Origin: Paenibacillus sp. JNUCC-31 | Lineage (GTDB): Bacteria > Bacillota > Bacilli > Paenibacillales > Paenibacillaceae | Direction: 5' to 3' | Assembly (NCBI RefSeq): GCF_014844075.1 | Contig: NZ_CP062165.1 | Location: 5,022,001-5,086,000 of the forward strand | DNA: 64,000 bases | Shown: piece after piece, positions 36,636 through 45,608 of the stretch | How positions within the stretch are numbered: position 1 is the first letter of the stretch | Layout of the letters: every line of letters begins with the position of its first letter | Translations under genes and position numbers: made by a program | Notes under the pieces: generated by a model | What the model was told of the DNA's origin: nothing | The model's database searches: none | What the model saw: the letters and a program-made list of their open reading frames with translations, nothing else

Positions 36636-38075
36636 ATGTTTTGGCTGGTCATTATACTGCTCATATTTATTTTTCAGGCGGCCACCATTCTCTTGCTGGA
36701 ATTTCGTAATCCAGCGAAAGCTGTGGCTTGGCTGTTTATTTTAATTTGTGTGCCTTTGATCGGTTTCGTTGTGTATTATTTTGTGGCGCAGGATTACAGC
36801 AAACGTAAGAAAGTCCGTAAAGGCGGGTCGCGAATCTTTCGGGAAATACGGGAAACGATCTGGGAACAGGCCCATATTATCGAGAATGCCAGTCAGATGC
36901 CGGGCAGCCGATACATACATCAGCATCGTTTGTTTAACCTGCTGTCACACCTGTCCGAGAGTCCGATTACGGGCTGCAACAAGAGTAAAGTATTAACAAA
37001 TGGTGAAGAGGCATTTGCAGCCATGCTGAAGGCAATGGAACAGGCAGAGCATCATCTCCATGTTGAATTTTATATTTTCCGTGATGACGTTATCAGTACA
37101 AAGTTTCAGGAAGTCATGATCCGTAAAGCAAGAGAAGGCGTCAACGTGCGGTTCATATGCGACGGACTGGGCAGCCATAAAATGAGCGGGAGCTTTATCC
37201 GCAAATTACAGGATGCTGGCGTAGAGTTCCATTACTTTCTTCCACCGCTTATTGCAACGATTGATCGGAGGGTTAACTACCGAAACCATCGTAAAATTGT
37301 TGTGGTGGACGGAAAGATTGGATTTGTGGGTGGAATGAATGTTGGAGATGATTACCTCGGGAAATATCCCGATGTTGGATTTTGGCGGGATACCCATGTG
37401 CAGATTGAAGGGGATGCCGTATATTTTCTGCAAAATACGTTCCTGAATGACTGGAAACTGGCCTCCGGCGAGCAGATTACGGAACCTCAGTTAACCGAGC
37501 TGTTCCCGCCCCATATTTGCAGCGGAAAAGAAAGAATTCAGGTTCTGGCCAGCGGGCCGGACCAGGAGTGGGATGCTATTCAGGAAATGTGCTTTGGTGC
37601 GATTTCTGTCGCGTGCGAACGCATATACATTACAACACCCTATTTTATACCAGACCCTGCTCTGTATGAAGCGATCAAGACAGCTGCCGTCAGCGGGGTC
37701 GATATAAAGATTATCATCCCGTATCAATCGGATTCCCGGCTTGTCCATCTGGCTTCGTTATCTTATGTCGAAGAGTTATTGCGAGCCGGAGTGAAATTTT
37801 ATCAATACCGTAAAGGTTTCGTACATGCCAAGGTTTTGATTGTGGATGATTTGCTTGCGACGGTAGGTACAGCCAATATGGATATGCGCAGTTTTTTCTG
37901 TAATTTTGAGTTGACCGCAGTGTTGTTTGAGGCATCATCCATGGAACGACTCACAGAAGACTTTGAACGCGATTTGGATGATTGCAGTCAGATTAATGTA
38001 AAGGTGTTCCAGCAGCGTTCTCGGTGGCAAAAAGGGGCCGAAATGCTTTCTCGCATGCTTTCTCCGCTGCTTTAG
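36636..38075 (+). CDS. cls: Cardiolipin synthase
   Basis: 479 residues. Two N-terminal membrane helices (about 2-20 and 30-50), then two phospholipase-D domains with HKD motifs: HRKIVVVDGKIGFVGGMN (mid-protein) and HAKVLIVDDLLATVGTANMD (C-terminal third). Condenses phosphatidylglycerol to cardiolipin at the membrane. GAGGGGG precedes the ATG. Length and motifs match ClsA-type enzymes of Bacillota. Monocistronic, ending at a strong terminator. Confidence 0.96.
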   Translation: MFWLVIILLIFIFQAATILLLEFRNPAKAVAWLFILICVPLIGFVVYYFVAQDYSKRKKVRKGGSRIFREIRETIWEQAHIIENASQMPGSRYIHQHRLFNLLSHLSESPITGCNKSKVLTNGEEAFAAMLKAMEQAEHHLHVEFYIFRDDVISTKFQEVMIRKAREGVNVRFICDGLGSHKMSGSFIRKLQDAGVEFHYFLPPLIATIDRRVNYRNHRKIVVVDGKIGFVGGMNVGDDYLGKYPDVGFWRDTHVQIEGDAVYFLQNTFLNDWKLASGEQITEPQLTELFPPHICSGKERIQVLASGPDQEWDAIQEMCFGAISVACERIYITTPYFIPDPALYEAIKTAAVSGVDIKIIIPYQSDSRLVHLASLSYVEELLRAGVKFYQYRKGFVHAKVLIVDDLLATVGTANMDMRSFFCNFELTAVLFEASSMERLTEDFERDLDDCSQINVKVFQQRSRWQKGAEMLSRMLSPLL

Positions 38076-38096
38076 CCGTTTTAGGGCCGATTTCTC

Positions 38097-38133
38097 AAGA
38101 TAAATTCACTTTTTGTGAATTTATCTTCTTTTT
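38097..38133 (+). terminator. Terminator after cls
   Basis: AAGATAAATTCAC/GTGAATTTATCTT, a perfect 13-bp stem with a 5-base loop, followed by a T-rich tail. Confidence 0.93.
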
Positions 38134-38143
38134 GCTAACTATT

Positions 38144-38173
38144 TTGCTCAAATTTGATCTTTTATGATATAAT
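38144..38173 (+). promoter_or_regulatory. Candidate promoter upstream of the YitT gene
   Basis: TTGCTC (38144-38149), 18-base spacer, TATAAT (38168-38173). Transcription would start near 38180, 240 bases before the gene and only about 25 bases before a terminator-like hairpin. Confidence 0.5.
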
Positions 38174-38203
38174 AGTTATATAAATTATGTCTTGGCGAAG
38201 GAG

Positions 38204-38236
38204 GGGAGTCTGCGGGAAAACAGGCTCCCTTTTGCT
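38204..38236 (+). terminator. Leader terminator/attenuator-like hairpin upstream of the YitT gene
   Basis: GGGAGTCTG and CAGGCTCCC pair over nine positions (one G-T) with an 8-base loop, followed by four Ts. Lies inside the leader of the YitT gene and overlaps a ribosome-site-like AAGGAGGGGAG. It could end a short RNA of about 55 bases or act as an attenuator. Confidence 0.5.
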
Positions 38237-38422
38237 CTCTTTTGAAAGTGTCAACCGGAATTAAGACATACTTGAATACATTTCATATAGCCTTTAGGTG
38301 CTTTTAATACAGGGTGCGTATTGAATCGGAACGATATTGTTCTTCTATATGCTGAAGTCCCTCTAGGTACTTAAATGATTTATGAAATGGATTCACATAT
38401 TGATCAAAATGGGGGGGATACG

Positions 38423-39331
38423 ATGTCCGATGTAACGGTTAAAGAACTAACATCCAAGCCGGACCGTAATGTAAAGAGCTCGGTGTTTACACTAAAGCTG
38501 CTGCAACGTATTGTGATGATTCTGGTCGGTGCTGCACTGATGGCTGTGTCACTCGAAGTATTTCTCGTGCCGAATGGCGTTATTGATGGTGGAATAACAG
38601 GGATCTCGATTATGGTGTCGGAGCTTACGCATCTGCCACTGGGTGTATTCCTGACTTTGCTCAACTTGCCTTTCCTGATTCTGGGCTACAAGCAAATTGG
38701 TAAAACGTTTGCGTTATCTACACTGCTTGGGATCGTCGTAATGTCCATTGGAACAACATTGCTACACAAGGTTCCTGCATTGACGCCAGGTGAACCGCTG
38801 CTCGGAGCCGTATTCGGCGGACTGATCCTGGGTGTGGGTGTGGGTCTCGTTATCCGGTCTGGTGGATCACTGGACGGTACGGAGATTGTAGCCATCCTTC
38901 TAAGTGAAAAATCACCATTGTCTGTAGGACAGATCGTACTGTTTATTAACGTATTTATATTCGCAGGTGCAGGTTTTGTATTTGGCTGGCCGAATGCGCT
39001 GTATTCCATGATTGCTTATTATATCGCGATGAAGATGATTGATATTGTGAACGAAGGACTCGATCAGTCCAAATCGGTATGGATCATTAGTGAGAAGTAC
39101 CGTGATATCGGTTCTGCCCTGACAGACCGTCTGGGTCGTGGTGTCACTTTCCTTGATGGAGAGGGCGGATTCAGCGGAGACGAGAAGAAAATCATCTTTG
39201 TAGTGATTACCCGTCTTGAAGAAGCGAAGCTGAAGTCCATCGTTGAAGATTGGGACCCGCAAGCCTTTGTGGCGATCGGTAACATTCATGATGTGAAGGG
39301 TGGACGTTTCAAGAAAAAAGGCATTCATTAG
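38423..39331 (+). CDS. YitT family membrane protein (DUF161/DUF2179)
   Basis: 302 residues. Five or so membrane helices (about 25-215) with the conserved FLVPNGVIDGGITGISIM and RSGGSLDGTEIVAILLS stretches, then a soluble C-terminal DUF2179 domain (about 225-295; FLDGEGGFSGDEKKIIFVVI). The start ATG 38423 has seven Gs upstream; the ATG at 38375 in frame has no ribosome site. B. subtilis has several such paralogues; the function is not established. Confidence 0.93.
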   Translation: MSDVTVKELTSKPDRNVKSSVFTLKLLQRIVMILVGAALMAVSLEVFLVPNGVIDGGITGISIMVSELTHLPLGVFLTLLNLPFLILGYKQIGKTFALSTLLGIVVMSIGTTLLHKVPALTPGEPLLGAVFGGLILGVGVGLVIRSGGSLDGTEIVAILLSEKSPLSVGQIVLFINVFIFAGAGFVFGWPNALYSMIAYYIAMKMIDIVNEGLDQSKSVWIISEKYRDIGSALTDRLGRGVTFLDGEGGFSGDEKKIIFVVITRLEEAKLKSIVEDWDPQAFVAIGNIHDVKGGRFKKKGIH

Positions 39332-39362
39332 CGAGTCTCATCGAACGTAAACAAACAAAAAA

Positions 39363-39403
39363 TATAGCCGGCCCCTTGGTTTGAGGGGATCGGCTATTTT
39401 TGT
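39363..39403. terminator. Bidirectional terminator between the YitT and LigD-polymerase genes
   Basis: ATAGCCGGCCCCTT pairs with GAGGGGATCGGCTAT (small mismatch), T tract on the plus strand and A-rich flank giving Ts on the minus strand. It overlaps the last codons of the polymerase gene. Confidence 0.85.
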
Positions 39404-40284
39404 TTTAAATGCTGGATAATCAGCTCAACAGGCTGGGGCTCGACTGCTGCGATCAAATCTCCCGTCTGCGTCAGGCGTTCCACGATATTCATGAGGTGAT
39501 AATCCTTGATCGAAACGTTGTTACGAACTTCATCCCAGGTGAGCGGGGTGGAGACAGTGCCGCCAGATTTGGCGCGGGGCGTATAGGGAGCTGCAAGTGT
39601 CTTGCCTCCGTAGTGCTGAAGGTAATCAAAATAAATACGGTCCCCCCGATCTTTTTTGAGTCGCTCCAGTGTAAATAGATCCGGATGTTTCTGAGTGACG
39701 TATTTACCTACAAAATGACCAATATCCCTCAATTCATCAAAGGTTACCCCTTTACGAATGGGAACAATAATTTGCACACCTGTGGCACCAGAGGTTTTCG
39801 GTACCGATCTCAAACCAAGAGAAGTTAGTGTTTCCCCCACGATCAGAGCTGCCTGCATGATGCGGGGTTCCTCCTCCTGGGAAGGGTCCAGATCAATCAT
39901 CCACTCACAGGGCAGATGGCTGCCTACCGCATGCAGGGAAGGGTGAAACTCAAGGGCAGCGAGATTACCGAGCCATAACAGGTCTGGGAGCTCGTTCATC
40001 ACCACGTATCGTATTCCCTCATGCATTTCAGTCCGTACAAAATCAGGAACAGGCTCAGGGGCATTTTTCTGATAAAAAAATTCACCGCCTGCACCATGTG
40101 GATAACGTATCGTGGTGAGAAGCCGATTTCGGGTGTAGGTAAGTAGATAAGGTGCCAGTGCAGCCAACTTTTGCAAATAGATGGCCTTGGTTACACCTGC
40201 TTCGGGCCATAGCAGTTTGTCTGGATTGGTCACGGTGAGTTCCATTCCATGAATCGTTATCGTGCCCTTTACCTTATGGGCCAT
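39394..40284 (-). CDS. ligD: LigD-type NHEJ polymerase/primase domain protein
   Basis: 296 residues, a stand-alone LigD polymerase domain (archaeo-eukaryotic primase fold) used to fill and tailor ends during non-homologous end joining. Landmarks: LTVTNPDKLLWPEAGVTKAIYLQ at the start, the metal-binding MIDLDPS near residue 130, and the SGATGVQIIVPI strand. AGGAGGTG precedes ATG 40284, six bases away; an upstream ATG at 40293 is less likely. It lacks the ligase domain that follows or precedes it in most LigD proteins; that domain is encoded by the gene upstream on the same strand. Confidence 0.93.
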   Translation of the reverse strand: MAHKVKGTITIHGMELTVTNPDKLLWPEAGVTKAIYLQKLAALAPYLLTYTRNRLLTTIRYPHGAGGEFFYQKNAPEPVPDFVRTEMHEGIRYVVMNELPDLLWLGNLAALEFHPSLHAVGSHLPCEWMIDLDPSQEEEPRIMQAALIVGETLTSLGLRSVPKTSGATGVQIIVPIRKGVTFDELRDIGHFVGKYVTQKHPDLFTLERLKKDRGDRIYFDYLQHYGGKTLAAPYTPRAKSGGTVSTPLTWDEVRNNVSIKDYHLMNIVERLTQTGDLIAAVEPQPVELIIQHLKQK

Positions 40285-40365
40285 GCAGAACACCTCCTGT
40301 GGTGAACAACGCTCGTATCAGATGGCTAAATTGCATTTCTTTTCTCGGGCAAATCGACATGGAAA

Positions 40366-41322
40366 CTATTGTCCAAAAATAAGCTGACTTACCTGACACT
40401 CCTCAGGGGTTACGGAAGCAAAAGTCTGTATACTGGGGTGACGTAATGTCCGATGGTGTGTCAGTTCCATAAATTGCACTTTGACACCGATTCGTGGTTC
40501 TATCCATGTTGTCTCTGCGCTTCGTTCCGGCTCGTTATGAAACGGTCTGTCCTTGCGAATGAGCGGTTTCACTTTTTCGGTTAGCTCACGCCAAGTGTCC
40601 GAGTTCAGCTTACCTGTGCCAACATGACCAATATAGACAAAGTTGGGCCCATCATATACACCGACTGCAATTGCATTCACGATCCCGCTGCGGTAGGTAA
40701 CGCCTCCGATCATGGCATACAGATCGTGCATAATCTTAACCTTCTGCCAGCGTGAGTCTTTGCCGTTGATTCCATAGGTACTGGAAAGGTCTTTGCATAC
40801 AATCCCCTCCATCTGGTGTTGCCTCATGACAGTGAGCAGAGCGTCGGCATCTGACGTATTGGTCACCTCCTGAACGTGGGGAGCAGGATTCAGTACTTGA
40901 TGAAGCAAACGCTGGCGATTGGCGAGAGACTGATCTGTGACCCAGACTCCATCGCAAAACAGAATATCAAACACCATATAAGTCACCGGAATCTGGTTTA
41001 CAGCCTGGGCGATGCCATCCGGTCTGGTCATGCGATCCCGCCGGAGGACGTGGTAAAAGGACGGCTTCCCTGTATCCGGGTCAAGAGCAATAACCTCCCC
41101 GTCCAAAATATAAGAATGGACTGAGCACAGATTACGTGGCAGAACCAGTTCGGGATACTGTGCTGTTCGATTGTGCAGCCTGCGGTTGATAAGCTGAATA
41201 CCATGCCCATCTTCGTAAGCAAGCATGCGGACCCCATCCCATTTGATCTGGGCAATCCAGTTTTCTCCGGCAGGGATAACCTCCCGGGATACGGGTTCAA
41301 ACGGAACCACGGGATTGAACAT
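40366..41322 (-). CDS. ATP-dependent DNA ligase (LigD-type)
   Basis: 318 residues. The adenylated lysine is in AQIKWDGVRML near residue 29 (motif I, KxDG); motif III-like ILDGEVIALD, motif IV EGIVCKD and motif V RWQKVKI follow; an OB-fold makes the C-terminal third. GAGAGGAGT precedes the ATG. Together with the downstream polymerase domain (82 bases apart) it forms a split LigD, to be used with the Ku protein encoded 2.5 kb away on the same strand. The nuclease domain seen in mycobacterial LigD is absent. Confidence 0.93.
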   Translation of the reverse strand: MFNPVVPFEPVSREVIPAGENWIAQIKWDGVRMLAYEDGHGIQLINRRLHNRTAQYPELVLPRNLCSVHSYILDGEVIALDPDTGKPSFYHVLRRDRMTRPDGIAQAVNQIPVTYMVFDILFCDGVWVTDQSLANRQRLLHQVLNPAPHVQEVTNTSDADALLTVMRQHQMEGIVCKDLSSTYGINGKDSRWQKVKIMHDLYAMIGGVTYRSGIVNAIAVGVYDGPNFVYIGHVGTGKLNSDTWRELTEKVKPLIRKDRPFHNEPERSAETTWIEPRIGVKVQFMELTHHRTLRHPSIQTFASVTPEECQVSQLIFGQ

Positions 41323-41386
41323 GTATTGTACTCCTCTCTAGTGTTAAATCTGCCCGGAGATGATCCTTCAGGTGGAATTGTGCAAG

Positions 41387-42484
41387 CTAACTCTTTCGCA
41401 AGTGGGCCTTCAATTTATGTATTGTCATGAGCAGCAAGGGGATTCCGATACCACATGTCAGATCCCAATCTATCCAATAGGATATAACCTCCTTGAGATA
41501 GAAATTTTCATTGGGAGCGATAAGAATGGACAGGGCCAGAATCAACAGGGCACCAGGCAAAATGAGTGGACGATAACTGGATAACCGGAAAAGATACGTG
41601 GTTCCGAGTATAAAGCTGTAAAAGAACAGAACACTCTTGAAAAAGACGGCAATAATCCAGACGGACGCCATAAAGGCTTCGATTCGCTGCAAAAAGTTGC
41701 CGATATTGATCTTCAGCGACAGATTAAATGCTGCGAACCAGTGGTGCTCTGTCATGAATGGTCCCATGACCAGAAGACAGATGGTGAGAGTCAGAGTAAG
41801 CATCAGTCCGCCTATAATGGTGACCAGGAGGATATCTCTTTCCCAATGAGGTTCTTTTTTGACGTAAGGAAAAAGCATAAGAAAGATACATAATTGACAA
41901 TACGGATAGGTAAGCACAGCGACAAAGCCTTTGAAGGGATTAAGGAGTCCTTCTGCAAGGACTGGCTTGATATTATTCACATGTGAATGCGGGAACAGAC
42001 AGACCGTCAATATAAGCAGAAACAGCACGATTACGGGGAGGAACACCTCGGCACTCCTGCCTATGGGTTCCAGACCGGAGAAGAGTCCCCAGACAAGACT
42101 GCAAAGAAAGAGCAGATTCACAATCATGAGCGGTGATTCAGGCAGGATCTGGGTCGTCATGAAATCACCGATTTCTCTTATAAACGCAGAGGTACTTATC
42201 AGGAAATAGAATAAATAAAAACAGCTGAAGAAAGCACCGATCCAGGGCCCCAGCGTTTGCAAAACATGTTGAATCAGATTCATCCGTGGCTGCAGCTTGT
42301 ATGTAATAAGCATAATGGAGATTACCCCGGTTCCTCCAGCAACACCCAATAAAGCGGACAACCATGCATCCTGATGTGCATATGAGGTGATCATCGAGGG
42401 GAAGACGATAATCTGCTCACCGATGGTGCATAAGAACATCAGTGAAGCCAGTTGTCGGACCGTTAAACGCCCCTTTTCAATCAT
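41387..42484 (-). CDS. GerAB/ArcD/ProY-family spore germination protein
   Basis: 365 residues, about ten membrane helices over the whole length, with the GerAB-type opening GRLTVRQLASLMFLCTIGEQI. GerAB proteins are the integral-membrane nutrient-receptor subunit of germinant receptors in the spore inner membrane. The gerAA and gerAC genes that normally flank it are missing here, so it is an orphan B subunit. AAAGGAG precedes ATG 42484; ATG 42502 in frame has no site. It is 65 bases upstream of the LigD ligase gene on the same strand and may share a transcript with both LigD genes. Confidence 0.9.
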   Translation of the reverse strand: MIEKGRLTVRQLASLMFLCTIGEQIIVFPSMITSYAHQDAWLSALLGVAGGTGVISIMLITYKLQPRMNLIQHVLQTLGPWIGAFFSCFYLFYFLISTSAFIREIGDFMTTQILPESPLMIVNLLFLCSLVWGLFSGLEPIGRSAEVFLPVIVLFLLILTVCLFPHSHVNNIKPVLAEGLLNPFKGFVAVLTYPYCQLCIFLMLFPYVKKEPHWERDILLVTIIGGLMLTLTLTICLLVMGPFMTEHHWFAAFNLSLKINIGNFLQRIEAFMASVWIIAVFFKSVLFFYSFILGTTYLFRLSSYRPLILPGALLILALSILIAPNENFYLKEVISYWIDWDLTCGIGIPLLLMTIHKLKAHLRKS

Positions 42485-42678
42485 ATGGGTTCTCCTTTGC
42501 ATGTCTATCTGGGTATTTGGTTAGGATGCACCAATTTCTCCAGTTTTATAAATAAGCATGCAAAAGCCCAGACGACTTTTTGCTCCAATGGTACATGGAG
42601 AGGACAGGATCTGGGCCAGATTAGGTATGTGGAGGACTTGATTCGCTTCATAAGCTTCGGGGGGACTTGGAATTCACC

Positions 42679-43551
42679 TTAAAGGGTCGTTGTAGTAAGG
42701 AGAATACGGATATTTTGCGGATCTACAGTAAACCAGCTGTCACCTTGTTGTTCTAGAGTTGCACCTGATTGGCGCAGTTGCTCTACAGCCTGCTCTAATT
42801 GCTCATGTCCCGAGTAGATGATGGTAAAGTAGTCAATCCCTGTAGCATTGTCCGGATTCACAGGTGCGCCGTTACCAGCCCAGATGTTCAGCCCGATGTG
42901 ATGGTGATAACCGCCTGCAGAAACAAACAGGGCAGACATGTTGGCGAAGTTGCCCACGATATCGAAACCAAGCGCACCTGTATAGAAACGACGTGACTCT
43001 TCCAGACTGCGTACATGGAAATGAACATGGCCGATGACCGTTCCGGCAGGCAGGCCCTGCCATGGCTCGTTCGCGGCTAGAGCAAACAGACTTTCCACAT
43101 CTACGGGATCACTCGACATAATGTAGTTATTATCTGGATCGCGCTTCCAGGTGTCCCGTGCACGGTCCGCATAGATTTCAATTCCGTTCTGGTCCGGATC
43201 GGAAATATAGAACGCCTCACTGACCAGATGATCTCCTTGGCCAATTTCGATACCGGATTCAGCGAGATTACGGAGGGCAAGGCCCAATGACTTGCGGTCA
43301 GGCAGCAGGATGGCAAAGTGATACAGGCCAGAAGTGGAGCGAACAGGCATCGTCACTGCATCCGTTAACTGCTCAAGCCGCAGGAGAGAATGCACTCCAT
43401 CGGCTGTCATTGTAGCGACTTTTTCGCTGCGTTCAAGCACCTTCAGTCCGACAATCGTAGTATAAAATTGAATGGATCGCTCCAGATTGCTGATTCGCAG
43501 GCTTACTTCACCCAGATGGGTTGTAGCAGGAATTTGATAAGTAGAAGTCAT
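42679..43551 (-). CDS. VOC-family (glyoxalase/extradiol dioxygenase-like) protein
   Basis: 290 residues made of two vicinal-oxygen-chelate modules (about 10-125 and 165-285). Candidate metal ligands are the His in THLGEVSL, a His in GHVHFHV, and the Glu in NGIEIYAD. Closest in layout to B. subtilis CatE/YfiE catechol-2,3-dioxygenase-type proteins. CAGGAGGAAA precedes the ATG. Substrate unknown. It sits between the NHEJ ligase block and the Ku gene with no obvious functional link. Confidence 0.9.
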   Translation of the reverse strand: MTSTYQIPATTHLGEVSLRISNLERSIQFYTTIVGLKVLERSEKVATMTADGVHSLLRLEQLTDAVTMPVRSTSGLYHFAILLPDRKSLGLALRNLAESGIEIGQGDHLVSEAFYISDPDQNGIEIYADRARDTWKRDPDNNYIMSSDPVDVESLFALAANEPWQGLPAGTVIGHVHFHVRSLEESRRFYTGALGFDIVGNFANMSALFVSAGGYHHHIGLNIWAGNGAPVNPDNATGIDYFTIIYSGHEQLEQAVEQLRQSGATLEQQGDSWFTVDPQNIRILLTTTTL

Positions 43552-43734
43552 AATGGTTTCCTCCTGAAAAGAGTTTATTGGTATGGGCTGGTTCTCTCAT
43601 AGGTCATGAAATAGAGCTATTATGCGGAATAGATTCATATCAAAGTAAAGGGAACTGTATATTTATAAATGAGTTACTTTTCATAAGTTAATATAAAATA
43701 TAAACCAACTTTCGTCAATCGAATTTTCCATGCA

Positions 43735-43761
43735 AAACAAAATCCGGCATCATGGCCGGAT
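43735..43761 (-). terminator. Terminator of the Ku gene (minus strand)
   Basis: ATCCGGC/GCCGGAT with a 6-base loop, followed on the minus strand by TTTGTTTT. Confidence 0.8.
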
Positions 43762-43825
43762 CTGATCTCCAATGTTGGATATGGAGAAAAAGCGAATCTC
43801 TTTATGGCTCGGCAGCTTCGATAAC

Positions 43826-44737
43826 TTACACTTTGGGCTTGGGAGCAGCTCTCCTTTTTTTGACAGGAGCAGGAGCTTCAGTGTCACCCACAGCGGTTGC
43901 CTGTTCGGCCGTTTTTTTCGGAGCACGTTTCTTGGGTTTGGCAGTGGTAGTTCCAGGATCGGCAGGAATGGGCTTCACTGCTTCGATACTTGCTTGCAGC
44001 GCAGCCATTAGATCCATAACATTGGCTTCCGGTTTGGCCGGTGCAATTTTGATCTCTTCACCTGCCACTTTGTGATTGATCAGATCCAGCAGTTTGGCAC
44101 GGTAGTCGTCTGTATATTTACCAGGTTCGAAAGGGGTCGATAACTGGTCAATCAACAGTTTTGCCATCGTCAATTCCTTTTCGTTCACGTTCAGAACCTC
44201 AGGCAAGTTGGGAACCTGAGAGACGGGACGAATCTCGTCGGGATAGAAAATGGTTTCCATGGAGATGCAGCCTTCCAGTACACGGATCGCAGCCAGACTG
44301 CTCTTGGAACGAATGGATATTTTGGCGATGCCGATCTTGCCGGTATCTCGCATGGCTGTCATTAATAATTGGTAGGCGTTACCTCCCGCTTGATCGGGGG
44401 AGAGATAGTATGTTTTTTGAAAATAGATCGGATCAATCTCGGTTAAATCCACAAAATCCAGAATGGTAATGGTTTTACTGCTGGAATCATTTAAAGCCTC
44501 GAGCTCATCTTTCTCAAACAAGACGAATTTGCCTTTTTCATACTCATATCCTTTGGTGATTTCTTCCCATTGAACCTCAACCTCGCAGGAAGGACATTTG
44601 CGTACATAAGCGAGTGGGCTGCCGCAGACTTTGTGAATATAACGCATGGAGATATCTTTGTCTTCGGTAGCAGAGAACATTTTGACAGGCACATGAACCA
44701 GACCAAAGCTGATAGCACCTTTCCAGACCGTATGCAT
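43826..44737 (-). CDS. ku: Ku-family DNA end-binding protein
   Basis: 303 residues. The bacterial Ku core spans about 1-255, beginning with WKGAISFGLVHVPVKMF and including YIHKVCGSPLAYVRKCP and the CExE region. The C-terminal tail is rich in Lys, Ala and Pro (KPKKRAPKK and PVKKRRAAPKPK), as in the extended DNA-bridging tails of some bacterial Ku proteins. It binds double-strand ends and recruits LigD. GGAAAGGAG precedes the ATG. In B. subtilis Ku (YkoV) is made in the forespore; a forespore promoter is not clear here. Confidence 0.96.
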   Translation of the reverse strand: MHTVWKGAISFGLVHVPVKMFSATEDKDISMRYIHKVCGSPLAYVRKCPSCEVEVQWEEITKGYEYEKGKFVLFEKDELEALNDSSSKTITILDFVDLTEIDPIYFQKTYYLSPDQAGGNAYQLLMTAMRDTGKIGIAKISIRSKSSLAAIRVLEGCISMETIFYPDEIRPVSQVPNLPEVLNVNEKELTMAKLLIDQLSTPFEPGKYTDDYRAKLLDLINHKVAGEEIKIAPAKPEANVMDLMAALQASIEAVKPIPADPGTTTAKPKKRAPKKTAEQATAVGDTEAPAPVKKRRAAPKPKV

Positions 44738-44936
44738 GAGGGCGGCTCCTTTCCGTGAACCTTTTTTTCAATAGTATAGGCATCTGACGAACGGGATAAC
44801 CGTATTTCCAAGGAACTGTATGGTTCAGACAGACTGGGGGATGATAACAGAAACATCCCTGGGTCTGCATGTGAAATGCTAACCATTAAGAGGGATGATG
44901 CTGCAACTAGTATGTACCACGTCAGGAGGTGAACCT

Positions 44937-45233
44937 TTGAAGAACAAACGAGATGAAGCCGAAGCTCATGCCCACACGTTCTCCCCATATCCCCGTGCCG
45001 ACTCGGAAGAGTCTGAGGATTTTCATACGCCGGCAACAGCGGTCAACTGGGAGGCCATCACCTCAGAAGAGCAGCCGCTTGACCGGGAGTCGTTCATGTT
45101 GGACATTGACCGCATGGTGAATGAGGGACTGGGCGGGGGGCAAGTTACGGAAGATAACGGTTATATTGGTGATAGTACAACAGATAGTATGGTTCGTGAA
45201 TCTCATGATGATCCGGAAGGGGAGTATGAATAA
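44937..45233 (+). CDS. Hypothetical acidic protein upstream of sspH
   Basis: 98 residues from a TTG at 44937, five bases after AGGAGGTGA; an ATG at 44895 in frame has no site. Acidic and low in hydrophobics, rich in Glu, Asp and Ser, with a central DRESFMLDIDRMVNEGLGGG segment that may form one helix. Probably disordered otherwise. It ends two bases before the sspH start, so the two are likely co-transcribed, which suggests a sporulation-time protein. No family recognised. Confidence 0.7.
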   Translation: MKNKRDEAEAHAHTFSPYPRADSEESEDFHTPATAVNWEAITSEEQPLDRESFMLDIDRMVNEGLGGGQVTEDNGYIGDSTTDSMVRESHDDPEGEYE

Positions 45234-45235
45234 AG

Positions 45236-45415
45236 ATGATGGATGTGAAACGCGCAAAAGCCATTTTTGATTCCAAGGATACGATTGCAGTTACGCTGGA
45301 AGGAGATCCCGTCTGGATTGAAAATGTGGATGAAGCGAACGGTATGGCAACGGTGCAGGTGGGTAGCAGACCGGGGAATACCCAGACAGTACGTGTAGAC
45401 CGTTTGGAAGAATAA
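45236..45415 (+). CDS. sspH: H-type small acid-soluble spore protein
   Basis: 59 residues. The pattern KRAKAIFDSKDTIAVTLEG, then VWIENVDEANGMATV and a VRVDRLEE end, matches the SspH family (RAK near the start, PVxIxxVDE in the middle, L/V-xx-LEE at the end). H-type proteins accumulate in the forespore. AAGGGGAG lies about 11 bases before ATG 45236; the adjacent ATG 45239 may be the real start. It lies directly after the acidic gene at 44937 and before a hairpin terminator. Supports a spore-forming host. Confidence 0.9.
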   Translation: MMDVKRAKAIFDSKDTIAVTLEGDPVWIENVDEANGMATVQVGSRPGNTQTVRVDRLEE

Positions 45416-45445
45416 GAGCAACATAAGAGGCTTAAAGATGTTCAA

Positions 45446-45480
45446 GCATAGCCGGTGCCGCAGGGTGCCGGTTATTTGTC
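45446..45480 (+). terminator. Hairpin terminator after sspH
   Basis: ATAGCCGG pairs with CCGGTTAT (one G-T) enclosing an inner GCC/GGG region; followed by TTTGTCG, so a weak T tract. Confidence 0.6.
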
Positions 45481-45608
45481 GTTCCTGTGACGCGAGATCA
45501 GCTTCCAATCTGCTTCCGATCCTTCCATGTTGCGGGGGAAGAAAGGGACCGATATAATAAAGTTCAAAGTGAACTCAGGCGGCTTGACCGCCAAAGGTGG
45601 GGCGTATA

